Shown here piece by piece: positions 39,701 to 50,800 of a stretch of DNA of 64,000 nucleotides. The position numbers and the translations under genes were made by a program. This DNA comes from Microglena sp. YARC (taxonomy: Eukaryota > Chlorophyta > Chlorophyceae > Chlamydomonadales > Chlamydomonadaceae): positions 40,891,115 to 40,955,114 of the forward strand of contig CM039465.1 in assembly GCA_022414725.1 (NCBI GenBank), read 5' to 3'. Positions within the stretch are counted from its first letter, which is position 1, and each line of letters begins with the position of its first letter. Under the pieces are notes generated by a model. It did no database searches, was not told the origin of the DNA, and worked only from the letters and a program-made list of their open reading frames with translations.

Positions 39701-39954
39701 ACCTTGTCTGGCGGGTGTAGTCATCCCCCCCTTGTTTCCTAAATGAACGCTGCTTTGTACAAGCCTGAGCTTGGAGTCAGCTGGTTGAGTGAGTGCAGAT
39801 TCTGTGAGCGAGGGGTCACAGAGATAGTGGACCTCGGATTTTGCATCGTGGAGGTCGTAGGAGAGGGCCAGGGTACCTATGTGTTGGGAAAGGCTAAGTT
39901 AGTTAATATTAGTGAACGTATCATAATTATGAATGTTCTTCTCTGAATGTTCGT

Positions 39955-40085
39955 TAATATTAGAGCGACGAGCCGTCTCACCAGAATTTTGATTTTATTT
40001 GAAAAACTAATATTATTGTGACAGTATAATAATATGAGTTAATATGAGTTTTTGAATACTAATAGTAGTATTGCCGTTACCTTAC
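39955..40085 (+). repeat. Dispersed AT-rich repeat family F, copy 1
   Basis: cgacgagccgtctcaccaga through tttgaaaaactaatattatt, gtgacagtataataata and tagtattgccgtt. Matches 62690-62805. Self-complementary aatatta/taatatt words give it a foldback character, MITE-like. Confidence 0.75.
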
Positions 40086-40089
40086 TTAT

Positions 40090-40735
40090 GTGAAGAGATT
40101 TGGGATATGACTACAAGTCTATAAGTATGTTTAATTTAGTATGTATACCTATTAAGTATAAGTATGTTTTAAAGTATGTAAGTCTATAAGTATGTTTACA
40201 AGTAATGTAAGTCTAAAGTAAAGTATGTTTACAAGTTATGTAAGTCCTAATATAGTATGTTTACAAGTATGTAAGTCTATAAGTATGTTTACAAGTATGT
40301 AAGTCTATAAGTATGTTTACAAGTATGTAAGTCTATAAGTATGTTTACAAGTATGTAAGTCTATAAGTATGTTTACAAGTATGTAAGTCTATAAGTATGT
40401 TTACAAGTATGTAAGTCTGAGTAAGTATGTTTACAAGTATGTAAGTCTAATAAGTATGTTTTCAAGTATGTAAAGTCTATAAGTATGTTTACAAGTAATG
40501 TAAGTCTATAAGTATGTTTACAAGTATGTAAGTCTATAAGTATGTTTACAAGTATGTAAGTCTATAAGTATGTTTACAAGTATGTAAGTCTATAAGTATG
40601 TTTACAAGTATGTAAGTCTATAAGTATGTTTACAAGTAATGTAAGTCTATAAGTATGTTTACGAACAAGTATGTAAGTCGATATAAGTATATTTGCAAGT
40701 ATATCTTTACAAGTATTTAAGTGTTGATATATCTA
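40090..40735. repeat. 28-bp minisatellite, about 22 units
   Basis: Unit aagtatgtttacaagtatgt + aagtctat, highly homogeneous in 40260-40420 and 40500-40640, with indels elsewhere. It grades into TA-rich sequence to 40860. Confidence 0.95.
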
Positions 40736-40865
40736 CAAGTATGTAAGTATACAAGTATATATATATACTATTATATATATATAGTTGTATATTTAAGTAT
40801 ATTTATATATTTAACTTATATATGAGTATATTTAATCATTACATCATAATTTATCATAACATTAC

Positions 40866-41052
40866 TACTCCTGGTGGGGCCTGGTATTAAGGGAGCCCCG
40901 TGTTAGGGCTTTAGGGAACGGGCTGCTACTTTACCTGGACAAAGCTACCATGGTGGTTGACAGCGACCGGCGAACACTAAGGCGGCACCCGGGGATTCGA
41001 ACCCAGCACCTTAGGTCGTTCAAGGAGCTCAGCCCATTGAGCATTTGTTTGG
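40866..41052 (-). mobile_element. tRNA-derived SINE copy 5
   Basis: Reverse orientation. On the minus strand, a tgctcaatgggctgagctcc head, B box gggttcgaatccc, standard body, ending ccaggccccaccaggagta. Confidence 0.83.
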
Positions 41053-41054
41053 AC

Positions 41055-41390
41055 TGGGATTGGCAGATTAGTAATCAGATGAGTAGTGAAACACTCAAAC
41101 AATTAGCGGGATCTTCAGTTATATATTAGTAGGATATGGCGATGCTCGATTCCTCGAATCCTCGAATTCAGCGTTTTCAAATTTTCTGGATTTTGACTGT
41201 TTTTTTCTTAGTCTTTACAAGTTTAACGATCTCGTTAGACATGCTTGCGACAAATCCAATATTGTTTTCTACTCTCTGTCCTCCTGGTTATAGCTTTATT
41301 TTAAATCATACCTAAACTATATACGAACTGCAGGGACCAACTAAAACGACCATGGGTTGAGTCTCATGATCAAAAATTCTTTGCCAAAGT
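41055..41390. other. Unique-looking AT-rich sequence, nothing recognised
   Basis: Two short cctcgaatcctcgaatt words apart, no repeat, exon or RNA feature is visible. Confidence 0.4.
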
Positions 41391-41880
41391 ACCTGCCCTG
41401 GGGTGTAACCCCTCCAATTCTTGCCCAATAATAATAAATTAATTATTAATTATTTAATTCTTGGCCCAAGTACCGCTGGTGTAACCCCTCCAAATTCTTG
41501 CCCAATAATAATAATAAATTAATTCTTAATTTATTTAATTCTTACCAAGTACCTGGGTGTAACCCCTCCAATTCTTGCGCACAAATAATAATAAATTAAT
41601 TCTTAACATTTATTTAAATTCTTGCCCAAGTTACCTGGCGTGCAACCCCTCCAATTCTTGCCCAATAATAATAAATTAATTATTAATTATTTAATTGTTG
41701 CCCAAGTACCTGGGTGTAACCCCTCCAATTCTTGCACAATAATAATAAATTAATTCTTAATTATTTAATTCTTGCCCAAGTACCTGGGTGCAACCCCTCC
41801 AATTCTTGCCCAATAATAATAAATTAATTATTAATTATTTAATTCTTGCCCAAGTACCTGGGTGTAACCCCTCCCCTGGG
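41390..41880. repeat. ~78-bp minisatellite, six units
   Basis: Unit ttcttgcccaataataataa + attaattattaattatttaa + ttcttgcccaagtacctggg + tgtaacccctccaa. Internal AT palindromes are present. Confidence 0.95.
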
Positions 41881-41884
41881 CAGC

Positions 41885-42130
41885 AGCTAGTTAGATGTTT
41901 TAACTTGAAACATTAGTTGTCTAGCTGTAACTTATCTAGCTGTAACTTATCAAACTGTCTAGCTGTAACTTATCAAACTGTAACTTATCTAGCTGTCTAG
42001 CTGTAACTCATCTAGCTGTAACTTATCAGTTGTCTAGCTGTAACTTATCTAGCTGTAACTTATCTAGCTGTCTAGCTGTAACTTATCTAGCTGTAACTTG
42101 TCTAGCTGTAACTTATCAAACCTGTTATAT
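41885..42130. repeat. 13-24-bp minisatellite (tagctgtaacttatc)
   Basis: About 14 units of tagctgtaacttatc with tagctgtc and aaactgtaac variants. Confidence 0.95.
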
Positions 42131-42187
42131 ATTAGTGGGATATCAACTGGGGACAACTGTCCTCCTCGTTTCTGGGTATAAGTCTTA

Positions 42188-42417
42188 TTGATCACAGCTG
42201 ACAACTTGTCTCAACAATGTGTGTGTATGTGTGTATGTGTGTGTGTATGTGTGTATGTGTGTATGTGTGTGTGTGTGTATGTGTGCATGCGTGTATGTGT
42301 GTGTGTATGTGTGTATGTGTGTATGTATGTGTGCGTGTATGTGTGTGTATGTGTGTATGTGTGTGTGCGTGCATGTGTGTGTGTGTGTGTGTATTGAGAC
42401 AAGTTGTCATCCGGAGT

Positions 42418-42453
<36 letters not shown>

Positions 42454-42505
42454 TGATCACAGCTGTATTGATCACAGCTGACAACTTGTCTCAACAATCC
42501 TCCTG
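42188..42505. repeat. (TG)n/(TATG)n microsatellite flanked by direct and inverted copies of a 25-bp word
   Basis: 42217-42455 is alternating tgtgtg/tatgtg. The word gctgacaacttgtctcaaca occurs before (42197) and after (42477) it. An inverted copy (gagacaagttgtcatcc) lies inside at about 42394. Cys/Val-rich and Thr/His-rich frames are artefacts. Confidence 0.93.
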
Positions 42506-42579
42506 CTTTCTGAATTTCTTGAGCCATGAGTTTCTTTGATTGATTTGAACGCAAACTTAGACGTGGCTTTCTTAATTCT

Positions 42580-44575
42580 AAGTTTGAGTCAAGTTCAAAT
42601 TCGAGTCGAAGTTAAGTTCAAATTCAAGTTTGAGTTTCAAGTTCAGATTGCGAGTTTGAGTTTGCAAGTTCGAGTTCAGTTCAAAGTCCAAGTCCAAGTC
42701 CAAGTCCAAGTCGCAAGTCCAAGTCAAGTTCAGTCCAAGGGGGCCATTGAAGCGTACGTGCTTGAGTGCCCTCTGTGGTGCCGCCGCCGTAGCCCCCAGC
42801 CCCCCCCGCCTGGATTTTTTGACTCGCGAGTTTCCACACCCTCCTTTATGTCTCATGGAGCCATGAAGCCAAGCTCAAATTCAAATTCAAGTTCAAGAGG
42901 GTCAGTAAAGCGTACCTGCTTAAGTGCCCTCTGTGGTGGAGGCCCCCCTCCCCCCCCCCCCCCCCCCCCCTGATACTTTTGAGTCACGAGTTCCCACACC
43001 CTCCTTAATGTTTCATGGAGCCCATGGAGCCAAGTTCAAATTTCCAAATTCAAATTCAAGTTCAAGTTCAAGAGGGTCAGTAAAGCGTACGTGCTTTGAG
43101 AGCCCTCTGTGGTGCCGCCCCCCCACCCCACCCCACGCCTGGATTTTTTGACTTGCGAGTTTTCACAACACACTCTCCTGTTTCCTTTTGACTCGCGAAT
43201 TTCCACACCCTCTCATGGAGCCATGGAAGCCAAGTCCAAGAGGGTCAGTAAAGCATTCCTGCTTGAGTGCCCTCTGTGGTGCCCCCCCCCCCCCCCCCCC
43301 CCCCCCTCCCTGGATTTTTGGACTCGCGAGTTTCCACACGTGGAGTCTCATGGAGCCATGCAGCCATGTTCAAATTCAAATTCAAGTTCAAGTTCAAGAG
43401 GGGCAGTAAACTGAACCTGCTTGAGTGCGCCTCATGTGGTGCCACCCTAGCCCCCCCCCCCCCCCCCCCCCCCCTCCCCTGGATTTTTTGGACTCGCGAG
43501 TTTCCACACGTGGAGTCTCATGGAGCCATGCAGCCATGTTCAAATTCAAATTCAAGTTCAAGTTCAAGAGGGTCAGTATAACTGAACCTGCTTGAGTGTC
43601 CCTCTGTGGTGCCCCCCCGCCCCTGGATTTTTTTACTCACGAGTTCCCACACCCTCCTTAACCTCTCAATGGAGGCCATATATCCCCTTTCAGCGAATCG
43701 ACTGGTCTAGTGGTAACAAGATAACCAAAATCGTTTTGAGGATGTAGGGGCAGGGGGTTGATTCCCCCATACAGTCCGCCCTAAGTGTTGTAGGTCATTG
43801 TCAACGCGCGATGGTAGCTTGTCCAGTTGAGGTAGAAGACTGCTCTCTAACACGCTTACACGGGTTCCCTTAATACCACGCCCCACCGAGGCGTTACATA
43901 ACCTTTTTTGGAGCCATGAAGCCAAGTTCAAGTTCAACTCCAAGAAGGCCAGTAAAGCGAACCTGCTTCAGTGCCCGCTCCGTGTTGCCGCGCCCCGCCC
44001 CCCCCCCCCCCCCGCCCCCCCTCGTATTTCGCTCCCATGGTTCACCGCCCTCAGTAAGGCTCTTGTCACGCTCGAAGATGACAAGTGGTTGGCTGATTGT
44101 TTTTTGATTTTAATTGAATTGATTTGGATTGAAGTGAATTTGATTGAATGATTTGAATTGAATTTGGTATGAATTGGTGGTAGAAAAGCGCAACAGCTTG
44201 AGTGCCTCTTGTGGTGCCCCCCCCTCCCCCTCCCCCCCCCCTCCCCCCCTGAATTTTTGACTCGCTAGGTTTCACACACCTCCCTTAATGTCTCATGGAG
44301 CCATGGAGCCAAGTCCACAATTCAAAATTCAAATTCAAGTTCAAGTTCAAGTTCAGGAATGGTCAGTAAAGCAGTCACCTGCTTGAGAGCCTCTGTGGTG
44401 CCCGCCGCCCCCCCTGGAATTTTGACTCGCTAGTTTCCACACACCCTCCTTAATGTCTCATGGAGCCATGGAGCCAAATTCAAATTCAAATTCAAGTTTG
44501 AGATCAAGTTCTAGTTCTAGTTTGATTTCAAGTTCACATTTTAACTTCAAGTTCAAGTCCAAGAGGGCCAGTAAA
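42580..44575 (-). repeat. Donor-side array: nine copies of the 44582 exon end
   Basis: Units of 150-230 bp. On the coding strand each has a C-run-complement G run, caccacagagggcact, caagcag and a (often decayed) donor such as gtacgct, then tactgaccctcttgaac and intron start with ttgaatttgaatttg, cttggctccatgg and ctcgcgagtc. Copies occur at about 42762, 42912, 43086, 43250, 43410, 43582, 43957, 44186 and 44365. Homopolymer C tracts (42948-42970, 43283-43307, 43451-43475, 43997-44013) lie in the exon-derived part. Confidence 0.92.
43693..43897 (+). mobile_element. tRNA-derived SINE copy 6, inside the donor-side array
   Basis: A box tggtctagtggtaac and B-box-like gggttgattccc, then a diverged body (gcgatggtagcttgtcc, ccttaataccacgccccacc) ending gaggcgttac. 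It interrupts the exon-end array, so it arrived after or during amplification. Confidence 0.82.
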
Positions 44576-44581
44576 GCGTAC

Positions 44582-44826
44582 CTGCTTCAGTGCCCTCTGT
44601 GGTGGCACGCCCTCTCCCCTGGTACTTTTCGACTCCCATATTTTCACCGCCCTCGGGGAAGGCCTCCTCGTCGCGCTCCAAGATGACACTGAAGTGTTTG
44701 GCGTTGTTGCTGGCCGACTGTGAGGGCTGTGAGCCGAATGTTGCATGCTGTGAGCCGGTTGCTGTAGGCTGCGATCCAAGCGAGAGCCTTCTGGGTGGAG
44801 TGGTCACGCCATGGTTGGGGCTGAGG
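44582..44826 (-). CDS. Internal exon of a minus-strand gene (possibly 5' part of the MCTP-like gene)
   Basis: Acceptor accccatagcag, one base, 81 open codons, one base, donor gtacgc. It encodes LSPNHGVTTPPRRLSLGSQP, then FGSQPSQSASNNAKHFSVIL and ERDEEAFPEGGENMGVEKYQ, ending TTEGTEA. A short SQP repeat suggests a disordered region and the second half is acidic. No domain recognised. Phase out (1) does not fit directly to the exon at 37360, so at least one more exon or a gene boundary lies between. Both its ends have been amplified into the arrays at 42.6-44.6 and 44.8-55.5 kb. Confidence 0.6.
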
Positions 44827-47800
44827 CTGCTATGGGGTGGGGTGGTTCTGGTGGGGGTGGGTGGGTGTGTGGGGTGGGGTGGGGGTGGGTGAGGTGCAAG
44901 GGGTGGGGGGTGAGACGAATGTTGCAGGCTGTGAGCTGGTTGCTGTAGGCTGCGAGCCGAGCGAGAGTCTTCTGGGCGGGGGTGATGAGCGCTCCCCACG
45001 CCAATGGTTTGGGGCTGAGGCTCTGTTGGTGGTGGGTGGTGGTGGGGGGGTGGGGGGGGACCGGAGGTGAAGGTTGAATGGGTGGTGGTGGGGTGGTGGG
45101 GGGTGGTGGTGGGGGGTTGTTTTAGTTCATGCCATGGTTGGGGTTGAGGCTCTGTGGTGCACGTGGTGTGGTGGTGGTGGTTGGGGAGGGCTTGTTTAGT
45201 CATGCCCATGGTTGGGGTTGAGGCTCTGTTTTGGTGGTGGTGGTCAGGTGGTGGTGGTGACGGGGGGGGAGGGTTGTTTAGTCATGCGGTTGGGTTGAAG
45301 GCATCTGTGGGTGGGTGGTGGTGTGGGCTCGCATGGTGGTGGTAGTGTGGGGGGAGGGTTGGTTTAGTCCATCGCACCCATTGGTTTGTGGGTTGAGGCT
45401 CTGTGGTGGTGGTGGGTTGGGTGTGGTGTGGTGGTGGTGGCCGGGCGGGTTGTGTGTTTAGCTCATGCCATGTGTGGGGTTGAGGTCTGTCGTGGTTGGT
45501 GGTGGTTGGGGGAGGGTTTTTAAGTCATGCCCATGGTTGGGGTTGATGCTCATACATGGGGTGGTGGTGGTGGTGGTGGAGGTGGGCGTGGGGGACGGAG
45601 GGTTGTCTTAGTCATAAGCATGGTTGGTGGGTTGAGGCCTTCTCATACTGGTGGTGGTGGTGGTGGTGATGTGGTGGTGGTGGTGGTTGTTTAGTCGAGT
45701 GGTCGGGGGGGGAGGGTTGTTTTAGTTCATCGCATGGGTGGGCTGCTGTGGTGGTGGTTTAGTCATGCCATCAGGTCATGCCATGGTTGGGGTTGAGGCT
45801 CTGTGGTCGGCGGTGGGGTGGTGGCCATGGTGGGGTGGTGGGGTGGTGGTGGCATGGTGGTTGGTGGTGGTTGGTGGTGGGGGAGGGTTGGTTTAGTGCC
45901 GTTGGGGTTGAGGCTCCTTAGTCATGCCATGGTTGGGGTTGCCGGCCTGTGGTGGTGGGTGGTGGTGGTGGGGGGGAGGGTTGGTTTTTAGTCATGCCAT
46001 GGTTGGGGTTGAGGCTCTGTGTGGTGGTGAGTGATGGTGGTGGTGTGGGTGGTGGTGGGGGGGGGGGGGGGGGGGGGGTGGGGGGGGTTTGTTTATCATG
46101 CATGGTTCGGGGTTGAGGCTCTGTGGTGGTGGGGTGGTGTGGTGGTCGTGGTGGTGGTGGTGGTGGGGGAGGGGGGTGCAGGTGGTTGGGTGGTGGTGGT
46201 GGGGGGGGGAGGGTTGTTTAGTGCCATGGGTTGGGGTTGCATGGTTAGGACGAGGGGTTGCCATTTTAGGCGTTGAGGCTGTGGTGGTAGGTTGTGGTGG
46301 TTGGTGGTGGGGGGAGGTTGTTTCTGGGTGAAGGCTCTGGTGGTCGTGTGGATGGTGGTGGTGGTGGTGGGGTGGCGAGGGAGGGTGGTCAGGGGGAGGG
46401 CTCTGTGGTGTTGGTGTGTGTGGTGGTCGGGGGGGAGGTTTTTAGTCATTGGTTGGATGCCTGTGGTGGTAGGTGGTGGTTGATGGTTGGGGGTTGGGGG
46501 GGGGAGGAGGCTCTGTGGTGGTGGTGAGGGTTGTGGTGCGGTGATAGTGTGGTGGTGGTTGGTGGTGGGGGGGGAGGGTTGTTAAGTCAGCATGCCATGG
46601 TTGGACGTGGGGTGGTGGTGAGGTGGTGGGTGGGGGAGGGGTTGTTTAGTCATTCAGGGGGTTGTGAAGCTTCTAGATGGTGGTGGTGGTGGTGTGTAGG
46701 TGAGGGGAAGGAGTTGTTTTAGTTCATGCCAGTGGTGGGGTTGAAAAGGCTCTGTGAGTTAGGTGTTGGATGGTGGTCAGGTGGCGTGTTTGTGGTGGTG
46801 GTGGTGGTGGGGGAGGGTTGTTTAGTCATGCCATGGTTGGGGTTGAGGCTCTGTGGTGGTGGTGTTGGTGGTGGTGGTGGTGTGGTGCGTGGGGTGGGGG
46901 AGGGGTTGTTTAGTCATGCCATGGTTGGGGTTGAGGCTCTGTGGTGGTGGTGGTGGTGGTGGGGGAGGGTTGTTTAGTCATGCCATGGTTGGGGTTGAGG
47001 CTCTGTGGTGGTGGTGGTGGTGGAGGGGAGGAGTTTTAGTCATGCCAGGTCATGGTGTGTGGTGGTGGTGGTTGTGGTGGTGGGGGGGGGGGGTGGAGGG
47101 TTTTAGTCATGCATGGCTGGGGTTGAGTGGTGGGTGGTGTGGTCTGTTTTAGGCTCTGTTGGTGGTGGTTGGGGGGGGGGAGCGGGTTTGTGGCCATTGG
47201 TGGGGTGAGGCTCTGTGGGGGTGGGTGGTGGTGGGTGGTGGGGAGGGTTGTTAGTCCATGCCATGGTTGCGTTGAGGTCTGTGGTGGTGGTGGTGGCGGT
47301 GGTGGTGGTGGTGGTGGGGGGGGGGGGCAGGGTTGTTTAGTTCTGCCATGGTTCGGGTGGAACGGCATTTGTGTGGTGGTGGCTGGTCGGTGGTGGTGGT
47401 GGAGGTGGTCGTGGAAAAATGGTGGTCGGTGGTTGGTGGTGGCCCTAAAGGGGGTTGAGGAGGTCTTGGTGGTGGTGCCGTACGAGTGGTCGTGTGGTGG
47501 TGGTGGTGGTGGGGGGAGGGGTTTGTTTAGTCATGCCATGGTTGGGGTTGAGGCTCTGTTGGCATGGTGGTGGTGGCATTGGTGGTCGAGTGGTGGGCGG
47601 AGGTTGTTTATGTCACTGCCAAATGGTTGGGGTTGAGGCTCATGTGGTGGTGGGTGGTGGTGCGGGGTGGTGGGTGGTGGGGGGAGGGTTGTTTAGTCAT
47701 GCCATGGTTGGGGTTGAGGCTCTGTGGTGGTGGTGGTGGTGGTGGTGGTGTGGGGACGGGTTGTTTTAGTCATGCCATGGGTTGGGGTTTGAGGCTCTGT

Positions 47801-50800
47801 GGTGTGGTGGGGTATGGTGGTGGTGTGGTGGGGGGGGAGGGCTTGTTTTAGTCATGCCATGGTTGGGGTTGAGGGCTCTGTGGTGGTGGTGGTGGATTGG
47901 TGGTGGTGCGGGGGAGGGTTGTTTAGTCATGCCATGGTTGGGGTTGAGGCTCTGTGGTGGTGGTGGTGGTGGTGGGGGAGGTTGTTAGTCATGCCATGGT
48001 TGGGGTTGAGGTGGTGGCTGGGTGGTGGTGGTGGTGGGAGGGTTGTTTAGTCATGCCATGGTTTGGGGTTGAGGCTCTGTGGTGTTGGGGGTGGGGGGGG
48101 GAGGAGGGTTGTTAGTCTTGCACATGGTTAGGGGGTGAGATGCTCTTGTGGTGTGTGGTTTGTTTGGTTGAGTGAGGGGGGGAGGGTGTTTAGTCATGCC
48201 CATGCCATTGGTTGGGGTTGAGGTTGGTGGTCTGGTGGTGGTGGTGGTGGTGGTTGGACGGTCACGGTGGGTGGTGGTGGTGGTGTATGGGGAGGGTTGG
48301 TTTAGTGCCATGGTTGGCGGTTGAGGCTCTGTAGGTTGGTGGTCGTGGCCAGATGGTTGGGGTTGAGGCTCTGTGGTGGTGGTGGTGTGGGGAGGGTTGT
48401 TTAGATCATGCCCATGGTTGGTTTGAGGCTCTATGGTGGTGGTGCGTGGTGGTGGTGGTGTGGTGGAGGGAGGGTTGTTTAGTCATGTTGTTAGGGTTGA
48501 GGCTCTGTGGTTGGTGGTGGTGGTGGTGGTGGTGGGGGGGAGGGTTTGTTTAGTCATCCCGCCATGGTTTGGGGTTGAGGTCTGTGGTGTCCTGTGGTAG
48601 GGTGTTGAGGCTCTGTGGTGGTAGTGGTGGTGGTGGGGGAGGGTGTTGTTAGTCTGCCATGGTTGGGGTTGGGGGTGGTGGTGGTGGTGGTGGGTGGTGT
48701 GGTGGTGGTGGGAGGGGGCAGTTGTTTTAGTCATGCCCATTGTGGTTGGGGTTGAGGCCTGTGGTGGTGGTGGTGTGGTGGTGGTGGTTGAGGTGGCCGC
48801 ATGGTGCGTGGGTGGTGGTGGTGGTGGCTGGTTCGGTGAGTGGTGGCGGGGGAGGTTGTTTAGTCATGCCATGGTTGGGGTTTAAGGCACTGTGGTGGTG
48901 GTGAGTGGATGGGGGGAGGGGCCGGTGGGGTGGAAGGGTTGTTTAGTCTTGGCCATGGTTGGGGTGAGGGTGGTGGTGGTGTTATATGTGGTGTGGTTGG
49001 GTGGTGGTGTGGTGGGGGAGGGTTTGGGGTTAGTCCTGTCATGGTTTGGGGTTGAGGCTCTGTGGATGGTTGGGGTTGACGTGGTGTGGGGGGGGGGGGG
49101 GAGGTTCAGTTTATGTCATGCCATTTAGGGGTTGTAGGCTCTGTGGTGGTTGGTGGTGGTGGTGGGTGGTCATCATGGGGTTGTTGGTGGGTGGTGGCTG
49201 GTGAGGGAGGGTTGTTTTGTCATGCAATGGTTGGGGTTGAGGAATCTTACATGTGGTGGTTAGGTCCGGTGGTGTGTGGTGGGGGACTGTGAGGTAGGTG
49301 TTGGTGTGGTGGTGGTGGATGGTTCCATGCCATGCGTTGGGGTTGAGAGCTCTTGGGATGGTGGTTGGTGGTGGGGTGGGAGGGTTGGATCATTGCCATG
49401 GTGGAGGTTGAGGGCTCTGGTGTGGTGGTGGTGGTGGTGGTTTGGTGGTGGTGGTGGGGGAGGGTTGTTTAGTCATTGCCATGGTTGGGTTGATCTTGTG
49501 TGGTTGGGTGGTTAGGGTTAAGGTTGAGGCTCTGTGGTGGGGGTGGTGGTGTGTGTGGTGGTGGTGGTGTGGGGGGGGTGGGGGGTTTGTTAACGTCATG
49601 CAATGGGTTGGGGTGAGGCTCTGTCGTTGTTTAGTTGGTTGTTGGTTGTGGTGGTGTGGTTGGGGAGGGTCATGTTTGTCATGCATGGACTTTGGGGTGA
49701 GGCCCCTTGTGGTTGGTGGTCGGTGGATCAGGTCTGCCTGGTTGTGAGCTCTGGTGGTGGTGGTTTGGTGGGGCAGGGGGGAGGGTTGTTATTAGTCATG
49801 CGCCATGGTTGGGGTGGCTGTGGTGGTGGTGGTGGATGGTGGTTGGGTGAGTGTGGTGGTGGTGGTAGGATGGTGGGGGAAGGGTTTGTTAGTCATGCCA
49901 TGGTTGGGGTTGAGGCTCTGTGGTGGTGGTGGTGGTGGTGGTGGTGCTGGGGGGGGGGGATTGTCGGGCTATGGTGGGTTGAGGCTCTGTGGTGTCAGGT
50001 GGTGGTGGTGGTGGTGGGGGAGGGTTGTTTAGTCGATGCATGGGTTGGTAGTTGGAGCTCATGGGTGTGGTGGTGGGGGGGAGTGGTTGGTCTGTGGGTT
50101 GGTGGTGGTGGTGGTGGTGGTGCTGGGGGGGAGGAGGGTTGTTATGGCCATGGTTGGGGTTGAGGCTCTGTGGGTGGTGGTGGTGGTGGTGGTGGGGGAG
50201 GGTTGTTTAGTCATGCCATGGTTGGGGTTGAGGCTCTGTGGTGGTGTGTGTGTGGTGGTTAGGTGGTGGGGGAGGGTTGTTTATGTCTGCCCATGTGCAA
50301 ATGGTTGGGGGTTTTGGAGGCCTCTGTGGTGGTGGGTGGTGGTGGTGTGTAGGGGGGTGGGGGGGGGGGGGCAGGGTTGTTTAGTCATGCCATGGTTGGG
50401 GTTTGACGGCTCTGTGGTGGTGGATAGGTGGTGGTGGTGGTGGTGGTGTCCGTGGTCGGTGGTGGGTGGTGGGGGGGGAGGGCTTGTTTTAGCTCATGCC
50501 ATGGTTTGGGGTTGAAGGCACTGGTGTGTGGTGGTGGTGCGTGGTGGTGGCGGGGAGGTTGTTTAGTCTTGCAGGGGTTGGGGTGGTGGTGGTGGTGGTG
50601 GTAGGTGGTGGTAGGTAGGGCCGGTGGTAGGTGGGGGAGGGTTGTTTAGTCATGCCCATGGTTGGGGTTGAGGCTCTGCTGGTGGTGGTCGGTGGGGGGG
50701 GTGGTGGTGGTGGTGGTGGTGGGTGGGGGAGGGTGGGGGGGGGGGGGGAGGGTTGTTTAGTCATGCCATGGTTGGGGTTGAGGCTCTATGGGTGGGTGGT

